NCBI RefSeq assembly: GCF_002864045.1
Contig: NZ_PJPV01000008.1
Span: 1-49,115 of the forward strand
Reading direction: 5' to 3'
Length of the DNA: 49,115 bases
From: Endozoicomonas acroporae
GTDB taxonomy: Bacteria > Pseudomonadota > Gammaproteobacteria > Pseudomonadales > Endozoicomonadaceae
Part shown: positions 17,099 to 24,043 of the stretch, piece by piece
Layout of the letters: each line of letters opens with the position of its first letter
Position numbering within the stretch: the first letter of the stretch is position 1
Made by a program: the position numbers and the translations under genes
The notes under the pieces: model-generated
Seen by the model: the letters and a program-made list of their open reading frames with translations, nothing else
What the model was told of the DNA's origin: nothing
Databases searched by the model: none

Positions 17099-17866
17099 AT
17101 GGACGGAAAGAGATTAGTAGTTGTAGGTTTGTTCGCCCCCCTGCTTTTTACTGCCAATGCATTGGCATCACCTGCAAAGCATCAGTTGTTGGATAAACTT
17201 TATGACCAGACAGGACTGGAGCGTCAGCTTGACTGGATACACGACAGTATGACTCTTCAGCAGCAGAAATATCCGATTCCTGAGCCAGTTGTGGATACGG
17301 TCAATCAGGTGGTCAAAATTCGTTACAGTCCCGACTTTTTTCGGGCTTCCATGAAAGTAACCCTGGATGAAGCGTTGTCGGTGGGTGAATTGGACCGGTT
17401 GATTGACTGGTTCGGATCGCCCTTGGGGAAGAAAATTCTCCGCCTTGAGGCTGAAGCCAGTGATCCTGCCAATCAGGCAAAAATGGAGATGTATATCCGG
17501 GAAAAGCTGTCGGCGGAGCTGCCCAGAAATAATCGGATAATTTTAATAGAAGAGTTGATGGAGGCACTTGATGCTGTTGAGCTGAGTACCGAGCTGGCTG
17601 CCAGTGCTTCAGTGGGAGCCCAGAGAATGCTTCGGGAGGTCATGCCCGCAGGTGCCGAGCAGCCAATGAGACCTGCCCAGGTGTTGAAAGCTCAGGAGAA
17701 GCCCTATATCCGGAAAGATATGCCGGAAAGAATGCGGGATATCTTTCTCTACACCTATAAATCCCTGCCGGACAGTGATATCCGGAGATATCTCGACTTT
17801 GCCCGGAAAAGTGCCATGCAGAACTTCCAGAGGGGGCAAATTCAGGCTATATCGCGGATGCTATAG
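17099..17866 (+). CDS. DUF2059 domain secreted protein
   Basis: This 255-residue protein starts with a clear Sec signal peptide (KRLVVVGLFAPLLFTANALA, likely cleaved after ALA at about 24). A helical domain with the DUF2059 pattern follows: YSPDFFRASMKVTLDEALSV and then LDRLIDWFGSPLGKKILRLE. The family is periplasmic and of unknown biochemical function. ATG at 17099 is preferred because it places the signal peptide at the start; a GTG at 17039 would put 20 extra residues before it. No good Shine-Dalgarno is visible. The stop codon lies at the foot of a strong hairpin (17865-17926). Confidence 0.8.
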   Translation: MDGKRLVVVGLFAPLLFTANALASPAKHQLLDKLYDQTGLERQLDWIHDSMTLQQQKYPIPEPVVDTVNQVVKIRYSPDFFRASMKVTLDEALSVGELDRLIDWFGSPLGKKILRLEAEASDPANQAKMEMYIREKLSAELPRNNRIILIEELMEALDAVELSTELAASASVGAQRMLREVMPAGAEQPMRPAQVLKAQEKPYIRKDMPERMRDIFLYTYKSLPDSDIRRYLDFARKSAMQNFQRGQIQAISRML

Positions 17867-17926
17867 GAGGCTGACCGAGGATAGACTGCCCTCCTTGCTA
17901 CGTGCGCTATTCTCGGTCAGCCTCCT
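17865..17926. terminator. Strong hairpin at the end of the DUF2059 gene
   Basis: Perfect 15-bp arms AGGAGGCTGACCGAG (17865-17879) and CTCGGTCAGCCTCCT (17912-17926), extendable by four more pairs past one mismatch, start inside the stop codon. No U tract follows. It may end transcription or be part of the composite repeat next to it. Confidence 0.55.
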
Positions 17927-17932
17927 GGTAAA

Positions 17933-18090
17933 TGGTTTCAATGAGTTTGACGTTTACAATCTCCGTTCACCCTGAGCGGAGTCGAAGGGTGCTTGGCACG
18001 ATCTATCAGAGTCCGGAGTTTCCGCCCTTCGACAAGCTCAGGACGAACGGAGTGCGGAGGCACGACAACCCGTCAAACTCATTGAAGCCA
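17933..18090. repeat. Nested palindromic repeat between convergent genes
   Basis: An outer inverted repeat (17933-17952 with 18071-18090, 19 of 20 matching) encloses an inner one (17963-17989 with 18025-18050). The inner arms read CCGTTCACCCTGAGCGGAGT and CCCTTCGACAAGCTCAGGAC. I recall the inner arm sequence (CCCTTCGACAAGCTCAGG) as a widespread intergenic palindrome in diverse bacterial genomes. The nesting suggests one repeat inserted within another or within a bidirectional terminator for the DUF2059 gene and priA. Confidence 0.75.
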
Positions 18091-18094
18091 TGTA

Positions 18095-20392
18095 CTAGCT
18101 CATCTCCTGAGGGTCAATATCTACCGTCCACCTCAGTTGCCTGGGAAGCCGGTGGCTTTCCAGGTAGCTGACAACGCTACTCACCACCGCGTGTAAGTGA
18201 TTTCTGCTTTTTCCCTGGATAAGAAGGTGCCAGCGGTAGCGTCCCTGACGCTTTTCCATGGGGGCTGGAATCGGACCCAGTAACCGAACATTGCGGCCTT
18301 CGGCTGCCCGCCCAGCATAGTGTCTCAACGCTGAGAGCAGGGTTTCACTTTCCCCCTGGTTAACCGACTCTGATCGAACCAGGGTTAAATATCCCTCCGG
18401 GGGAAGATTCAGGCTTTTTCTTTCCATAAACAGGCTGCTGGCAAAACGGCTGTAGTCGTTCATGGACAGAAGCTGGAGCGCAGGGTGTTCCGGATTATAG
18501 GTCTGAATAATAACCTGTCCGGGCTTATTCCCCCGTCCTGCTCGCCCCGCCACCTGCATAATCAATTGGCCGGTTCTTTCCGGTCCTCTGAAGTCAGAGC
18601 TGAACAGCCCTGCATCGGCATTGACGATGGCAACCAGGGTCACATTCGGGAAGTGGTGACCTTTCGCCAGCATCTGTGTGCCCAGAAGTATGCAGGGTCT
18701 GCCGGACTGCACTTCCTCCAGCATATCGCTCAACGCCTGTTTTCTGCGAGTGGTGTCCCGGTCGATTCTCAGCACGGGATAACCGGAGAAGTGTTGGCTG
18801 AGGGTCTGCTCTGTCCGCTCCGTACCCTGGCCAACAGGTTGAAGCTTTCGGCTCCGGCACGATGGGCACTGCCATGGGATGGCCTGTTGCAGATCGCAAT
18901 GATGGCAGTGCATATGGGGAGGGTAACGGTGAATGGTCATGTGCGCATCGCAGTGCGGGCAGTCGATAATGGTGCCGCAGTCCTGACAGATCATGGATGG
19001 CGCATAGCCACGACGGTTCAGGAAAACCATCACCTGATTGCCTCGTCCAAGATGAGCAGCGATTCTTTGCAGCAGTTCTGTGGATAAGCCGTCTTTCAGA
19101 ACCTGGTGGCGCATATCCAGCAGCTCCATGGCGGGTGGACGCGCATTCCCTGCTCTCTGCTTCAGGTGAAGCTGGGTGTATTTTCCCTGATGCGCATTGT
19201 GTAGCGTTTCCAGAGAAGGGGTTGCCGATCCAAGGACGACCGGGCAGTGGCACTGGCTGCCGCGGAATATGGCAAGATCCCTGGCGTTATATCGCAGGCT
19301 TTCCTGCTGCTTATAAGAGCCGTCATGCTCCTCATCAACAATAATAAGCCCAAGGTGTGGCATTGGAGTGAAAATGCCTGAACGGGTGGCAATCAATATG
19401 CCAGCCGTGCCCCTGGCCGCTTCGAGCCAGCCTTGTAATCGTTCACCATCGCTGAGCCCCGAATGGAGGCAGGCAACCGGTACATTGAAACGATCACGAA
19501 AGCGCCTGACCGTCTGAGGCGTGAGACCGATTTCCGGAATCAGCACTAATGTCTGCTTGCCGTTGGCCAATGCTGCTGAAATAGCCTGCAGATACACTTC
19601 GGTTTTGCCGCTGCCGGTGATGCCTTCCAGAAGATAAGTGCGATAGGATTCCAGACCATCGGTGATGGCTTCACAGGCAAAGGCCTGCTCTTCGTTCAGC
19701 TGAAGGTGAGCAGACTTCAGTGGGTTGGTGGTTTCGGTAAACAGGCGTGGGGAAGGCTCAACATCCCGGGAATGGATCAATCCTTTTTTGACCAGCTCTT
19801 TTAGAATGCTCTTGCTGAAACCGTATTCATGGAGCTCCGTGGCGCTGATGCCGTCAGGATTTTCACCAATCAGCGTCAGGGCGGCCAGCTGTTTTTTTGA
19901 GCGCTTCAGCTGGTTTCGTAACTCACTGTCCGGTTCCACCAGGGGGTGCCAGAAAGGAATGCTGCCGGTGGATGCCGGTTTTCCCAGGCGCAGGTTTTTC
20001 GGCAGAGCCTGGTGCAGGGTTTCTCCGATGCTGTGATGGTAATAACGGGCTGCCCACTGGCATAGCTGGATAATATCCTCTGGTACAAGAGCCCCTTCAT
20101 CCAGGACAGAGATGACTTGTTTCAGCTTATTGGCAGGAATGTCCGTGTCGGATTCGATGGAGAGCACAATCCCCACCATTTGCCGTGGGCCAAAAGGCAC
20201 GATAACTCGGCTGCCAGGGCGAAGGGCCGTGGCAGAATGCGTGTCTGGTGGTAAGTAGTCGAACAATTGCCTTAGAGGCGAAGGGATGGCGACTCTGATA
20301 AAATTTTCTGCGGTAAGCCTGGCGGAGACGGACTGTTCGGTGGTTGCTTGATCATTTGCTGCGTCAGAAGTGTCCGCCGGTTTGCTGCTCAT
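18095..20392 (-). CDS. priA: Primosomal replication restart helicase PriA
   Basis: PriA recognises abandoned replication forks and reloads the replisome. The 765-residue protein has an N-terminal DNA-binding region (RVAIPSPLRQLFDYLPP), Walker A GITGSGKTEVYL (about 258-269), the DEEH box IIVDEEHDGSYKQQ, helicase motif III GSATPS, eight zinc-binding cysteines (CQDCGTIIDCPHC, then CHHC and CPSC), and motifs V-VI ILLGTQMLAKGHHFPNVTLV and QVAGRAGRG. The length is slightly above the E. coli protein because of an N-terminal extension of about 30 polar residues. It converges on the DUF2059 gene across the nested palindrome. Confidence 0.95.
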   Translation of the reverse strand: MSSKPADTSDAANDQATTEQSVSARLTAENFIRVAIPSPLRQLFDYLPPDTHSATALRPGSRVIVPFGPRQMVGIVLSIESDTDIPANKLKQVISVLDEGALVPEDIIQLCQWAARYYHHSIGETLHQALPKNLRLGKPASTGSIPFWHPLVEPDSELRNQLKRSKKQLAALTLIGENPDGISATELHEYGFSKSILKELVKKGLIHSRDVEPSPRLFTETTNPLKSAHLQLNEEQAFACEAITDGLESYRTYLLEGITGSGKTEVYLQAISAALANGKQTLVLIPEIGLTPQTVRRFRDRFNVPVACLHSGLSDGERLQGWLEAARGTAGILIATRSGIFTPMPHLGLIIVDEEHDGSYKQQESLRYNARDLAIFRGSQCHCPVVLGSATPSLETLHNAHQGKYTQLHLKQRAGNARPPAMELLDMRHQVLKDGLSTELLQRIAAHLGRGNQVMVFLNRRGYAPSMICQDCGTIIDCPHCDAHMTIHRYPPHMHCHHCDLQQAIPWQCPSCRSRKLQPVGQGTERTEQTLSQHFSGYPVLRIDRDTTRRKQALSDMLEEVQSGRPCILLGTQMLAKGHHFPNVTLVAIVNADAGLFSSDFRGPERTGQLIMQVAGRAGRGNKPGQVIIQTYNPEHPALQLLSMNDYSRFASSLFMERKSLNLPPEGYLTLVRSESVNQGESETLLSALRHYAGRAAEGRNVRLLGPIPAPMEKRQGRYRWHLLIQGKSRNHLHAVVSSVVSYLESHRLPRQLRWTVDIDPQEMS

Positions 20393-20511
20393 TCAGGTTC
20401 CATCGTGGTATTTCTATGGGGGAGATGATACAGGAACTGAAAGCTGGCATGAACAGAAACCGGGTCGGGTGGTTTGCGGTTATCCACCTTCATCTCTTCT
20501 GCCTCAGTGTT

Positions 20512-21921
20512 TCAGGAAGGTGTTGGAAGCAGTGGGTTATAGATAAACTTCTTCAATTGATCGGGCAGTGGCAGTGCTTCAATTGCTGGCCGCACCGGTT
20601 GCCCGCTGATGTTCAGATTTTTGATCAATCGGTTACGGATGCACGTTCGTGCGCACAGTTGCAGAAGCGTTGGTTGTTGGCATTGTAATTTGGGTATGTG
20701 GTTTTTCAGAAGGTAAGTGATTTCGGTTTGTCCTTTCCTGAATGCCCAGGACAGGGCTGCTGGTGACTGGTGGAGGTTGGCTCCATGTGTCAGTAAAGTT
20801 TTAACGATACTGACATGGCCATTCGAGGAGGCTTGCACCAGGGCTTCAGGAGACTGATGGGGAGTCGCACCGTTGGCCAACAGCATGCTGACAACCTGAA
20901 TGTGACCCTCACGGGCGGCAATCACGAGGGCATCTGGAGAGTGGTGTGGGATGGCACCATAGGCCAGCAAAGTGTGGACGACCCCTGCATGTCCTCTTGT
21001 AGCGGCACAGACCAGGGCCTTGGATAACTGTTGAGGTGTGGCTCCTGTGGTCAGCAATGCGCTGGTGATCTCGACATACCCATTAGTGACGGCATAATCC
21101 AGGGCCGCTGGCGATCGATGGAGATTGGCACCTTTGGCTAACAGAGCGTTAACGATCTCAAGCTGTCCCTTGCTTGAGGCATGCACCAGTGTTTCTTGAC
21201 AATACTCCGGGGGAACTCCTTTGTTCAGCAATGTCTTGACCGTCTCAACGTGACCATTCTCAGCGGCCCACACTAAGGCCTTCGGGCACTGGTTAAGGTC
21301 GGCTCCATGGCTCAGCAGGGTGTTGACAATCGTGCTGTGACCCTTTTGGATAGCCCACATCAGTGCTTCTGGTGATTGTTGGGGGGCGGCTCCGTGGACC
21401 AGCAGAGTTTCGACGATCCCGGCATGCCCATTCCGGGCCGCCAGCGACAGGGCAAATGGAGCGTGGCTGGGTGCGGCTCCGTGGGCCAGCAGGATGTCAA
21501 CGATGTCGGTGTGCCCGTTTTTGGCGGCCTTTACCAGGGCGTCTGGCGACTGGTGCACAGTGGCCCCGTGGGTCAGCAGGGTGTTGAAAATCACAAAATG
21601 ACCATTCTGGGCGGCCCACACCAATGCATCCGGTGACTGATATGGAGTGGCACCGTGGGCCAGCAGAATATCGACGATGTCGGCATACCCCTGGCCGGCT
21701 GCCAACGATAAGGCATAGGTAGACAGACTGGGAACAGCGCCATTGGCCAGTAGTTCGTTGACGGTCTCTGTTTGCCCATTCACGGCCGCCCAGGCCAGAT
21801 CATATGGAGGAGGTGAATCGGTTTCGTTGGCTTGCAGCACATTGTGTATTCCGATATAGCCCTGCCTGCTGGCGGCCCACACCAGGTCAATATCATAAAA
21901 ATACAAGCATTCTATGTTCAT
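20512..21921 (-). CDS. Ankyrin-repeat protein with SOCS-box-like C-terminus
   Basis: This 469-residue protein consists of about 14 short tandem repeats of 29 residues, for example DALVWAAQNGHFVIFNTLL then THGATVHQSP. They match the two ankyrin helices but lack four residues of the usual 33-residue unit. The last 53 residues differ: TLLQLCARTCIRNRL (about 418-432) fits the Elongin-C BC box, and IEALPLPDQLKKFIYN (about 448-463) fits the Cullin-5 box (hydrophobic-xx-LP-hydrophobic-P). This is the layout of eukaryotic ASB proteins, adaptors of ubiquitin ligases. A PPPY motif is near residue 40. ATG at 21921 has GGTGA upstream; a GTG at 21930 is possible. No signal peptide. A host-directed effector role is inference, but the motif match is strong. 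Confidence 0.85.
   Translation of the reverse strand: MNIECLYFYDIDLVWAASRQGYIGIHNVLQANETDSPPPYDLAWAAVNGQTETVNELLANGAVPSLSTYALSLAAGQGYADIVDILLAHGATPYQSPDALVWAAQNGHFVIFNTLLTHGATVHQSPDALVKAAKNGHTDIVDILLAHGAAPSHAPFALSLAARNGHAGIVETLLVHGAAPQQSPEALMWAIQKGHSTIVNTLLSHGADLNQCPKALVWAAENGHVETVKTLLNKGVPPEYCQETLVHASSKGQLEIVNALLAKGANLHRSPAALDYAVTNGYVEITSALLTTGATPQQLSKALVCAATRGHAGVVHTLLAYGAIPHHSPDALVIAAREGHIQVVSMLLANGATPHQSPEALVQASSNGHVSIVKTLLTHGANLHQSPAALSWAFRKGQTEITYLLKNHIPKLQCQQPTLLQLCARTCIRNRLIKNLNISGQPVRPAIEALPLPDQLKKFIYNPLLPTPS
20515..20673 (-). other. SOCS-box-like domain (BC box plus Cul5 box)
   Basis: This is the C-terminal coding segment of the ankyrin gene. Visible are TLLQLC (Thr-Leu-xxx-Cys, the BC-box core), followed by CIRNRL at the spacing where SOCS boxes have IRxxL, then a short linker and LPLPDQLKKFI. 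The latter matches the Cul5 consensus LP-hydrophobic-P-xx-hydrophobic-xx-aromatic-hydrophobic, with Phe in place of the usual Tyr. Confidence 0.72.
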
Positions 21922-22402
21922 GGTATTCACCGGACACAGTAGGGCACTGTTTAAGGCCTTTGTGGTTTCATTAATATTGACGATGGATGTTCAGTCTACT
22001 GCCTCAAGGGCTCTGTCGCCGGTTTTCGTCAGACTTTTTCTGGATGTCCGTTTTTATCCAATAGTTTTTCCATATCATGGGAGGTTTAATCTGATGGTTT
22101 CTTTTCTGAAACAGAGTGGAAGCTAAAAGAATTGAAACGGTAATTTGTTAATTTTTGTGTATTGTTTTTTGGTCATTGCAGGTTGTGCTGATGATCGGAT
22201 AATGGCTTGAAAACTACGTATATGGGACGAACATAAGACTGTTTCCCTCCGTCATAATCTCTGGTAGTATCCACCGCTCTTTACCCTCTCAGCTCATTAT
22301 GCTGAGGTGGGTTCCGTTTGCGGTGCCTGTCTCCCGAGCCTGATAACACCAGGGCTCTATTGAGAGTCAGGTGGCGGCATACACCAGTTCGAGGAAGCTC
22401 AA
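21922..22402. other. Divergent spacer and rpmE leader
   Basis: No gene is seen in this stretch of about 480 bases between the ankyrin/SOCS gene and rpmE. It contains AT-rich DNA, a candidate plus-strand promoter at 22176-22203, and a leader with a CTCAGC/GCTGAG hairpin at 22288-22306. Confidence 0.5.
22176..22203 (+). promoter_or_regulatory. Candidate sigma-70 promoter for rpmE
   Basis: TTGCAG at 22176-22181 and GATAAT at 22198-22203 are separated by 16 bases. A start near 22210 would give a leader of about 190 bases, long enough for the hairpin at 22288-22306. L31 synthesis is commonly regulated through its leader, but a specific mechanism here is not shown. Confidence 0.35.
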
Positions 22403-22618
22403 ATGAAGCAGGATATCCATCCTAACTACGAAGAAATCGAAGTTACCTGCAGCTGCGGTAACAAAATCAAAACTCGCTCTACGCTGTGCAAGCCTCTGAG
22501 CATCGAAGTCTGCTCCAAGTGCCACCCATTCTACACCGGCACTCAGAAGGTGATGGATACCGGCGGCCGTATCGAGCGCTTCAACAAGCGTTTTGGCAAG
22601 CTGGGCGCTCGCAAGTAA
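22403..22618 (+). CDS. rpmE: 50S ribosomal protein L31
   Basis: This 71-residue large-subunit protein starts [19 protein letters not shown]. It is the zinc-binding (C+) form, with Cys16, Cys18, Cys37 and Cys40 in CSCGNK and [11 protein letters not shown]. It keeps the conserved C-terminal [19 protein letters not shown] lies just upstream of the ATG. It is a single-gene unit closed by a strong terminator. Confidence 0.97.
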   Translation: MKQDIHPNYEEIEVTCSCGNKIKTRSTLCKPLSIEVCSKCHPFYTGTQKVMDTGGRIERFNKRFGKLGARK

Positions 22619-22650
22619 TCGAGCTGACAGCTTACCGACCGAAAGGTTTA

Positions 22651-22681
22651 AAAAGGCGACTGTTTTGCAGTCGCCTTTTTT
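22651..22681 (+). terminator. Intrinsic terminator of rpmE
   Basis: AAAAGGCGACTG and CAGTCGCCTTTT form a 12-bp stem around TTTTG, and the right arm runs into a run of six T. It is a textbook rho-independent terminator 33 bases after the stop. Confidence 0.93.
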
Positions 22682-22780
22682 GTATGGCCTGATATTTTAC
22701 CAATTGACCTTGTTCCCCCCATTTCCATCATATATTCTGGGCCTTCATATAACCTCCCCCCCCATATCAGTAAAAAACTC

Positions 22781-24037
22781 ATGGAAAAGAAGCAAGCTGC
22801 ACTTGATTATCACGCTCTTCCAAAACCTGGAAAAATTTCGATTGAAATTACCAAGCCGGCAGAGACCGCGCTGGATCTTTCACTGGCCTATAGCCCGGGT
22901 GTCGCGGAGCCGGTGCGGGCGATTGCCGAAAATCCAGAGGATGTCTACCGTTATACCGGCAAAGGTAATCTGGTTGCGGTAATCAGTAATGGTTCAGCGA
23001 TTCTTGGTCTGGGTAATCTGGGCGCACTGGCCAGTAAGCCGGTTATGGAAGGCAAGGCTCTGCTGTTTAAACGTTTTGCCGGGGTTGATTCGATCGATAT
23101 TGAAGTGGAGTCTGAGAGTCCGCAGGCGTTTATTGATACGGTGAAGCGAATTGCCTGTACCTTTGGCGGTATTAATCTGGAAGATATCAAAGCACCTGAG
23201 TGCTTTGAAATTGAACGTCGTCTGATTGAAGATTGTGATATTCCGGTTTTCCATGATGATCAGCACGGTACCGCGATTGTAACGGCAGCGGCCATGCTTA
23301 ATGCCCTTGAGATTGCCGGAAAGGATATTGAAGAGGCAAAGCTGGTCTGCCTGGGGGCCGGTTCGGCGGCCATTGCCTGCGTGAAACTGCTGATCAGCTG
23401 CGGCTTCAAGCCAGAAAATATTCTCATGCTGGACAGCAAGGGCGTCATTCATTCAGAACGGAATGATCTGAACCAGTACAAGGCGATGTTTGCTGTAGAA
23501 ACACCCTGCCGCACACTGGATGACGCCATTGACGGGGCGGATGCATTCCTTGGCGTTTCCGGTGCTAACCTGTTGTCTCCGGAACAGCTGGCGAAAATGG
23601 CTGAAAACCCGATTGTTTTTGCCTGTGCCAACCCTGACCCGGAGATTCGTCCTGAGCTGGCTAAGGAGGTTCGTCCTGATGTCATTATGGCTACCGGGCG
23701 CTCAGATTATCCGAATCAGGTAAATAATGTCCTTGGTTTTCCGTTTATCTTCCGTGGTGCATTGGATGTTCGTGCTTCACGCATTAACGAAGCGATGAAA
23801 ATTGCGGCCGTTAATGCCATCCGGGAGCTGGCAAAAGAGCCTGTCCCGGAAGTGGTAATGAAGGCGTACGATGGCGTCAAGCTGAGTTTTGGTCCGGACT
23901 ATATCATTCCCAAGCCTATGGATTCCCGACTGCTTGGCAGTGTTTCTGCCGCTGTGGCTCAGGCAGCAGTTGACTCTGGCGTTGCCAGGGCGGAATACCC
24001 TGGCCATTACCCTCTGAACTCTGTTGCGGATATTTGA
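22781..24037 (+). CDS. NADP-dependent malic enzyme (short form)
   Basis: Malic enzyme decarboxylates malate to pyruvate with reduction of NAD(P). The 418-residue protein has YSPGVAEPVRAI near the N-terminus, the catalytic/metal region FGGINLEDIKAPECFEIE, FHDDQHGTAIVTAAAML, and the nucleotide-binding LGAGSAAIACVKLL (about 191-204). It stops where MaeB proteins continue into a phosphotransacetylase-like domain, so this is the short single-domain version found in many bacteria. No good Shine-Dalgarno is visible. It converges on the PBP1a gene with only six bases between stops. NADP preference is assumed from family resemblance. Confidence 0.9.
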   Translation: MEKKQAALDYHALPKPGKISIEITKPAETALDLSLAYSPGVAEPVRAIAENPEDVYRYTGKGNLVAVISNGSAILGLGNLGALASKPVMEGKALLFKRFAGVDSIDIEVESESPQAFIDTVKRIACTFGGINLEDIKAPECFEIERRLIEDCDIPVFHDDQHGTAIVTAAAMLNALEIAGKDIEEAKLVCLGAGSAAIACVKLLISCGFKPENILMLDSKGVIHSERNDLNQYKAMFAVETPCRTLDDAIDGADAFLGVSGANLLSPEQLAKMAENPIVFACANPDPEIRPELAKEVRPDVIMATGRSDYPNQVNNVLGFPFIFRGALDVRASRINEAMKIAAVNAIRELAKEPVPEVVMKAYDGVKLSFGPDYIIPKPMDSRLLGSVSAAVAQAAVDSGVARAEYPGHYPLNSVADI

Positions 24038-24043
24038 TCAATA

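Noticed and set aside
22781..24037. Truncated or broken malic enzyme gene
   Set aside because: The missing phosphotransacetylase-like part is absent in many normal short malic enzymes, and the frame ends cleanly with all catalytic motifs present.
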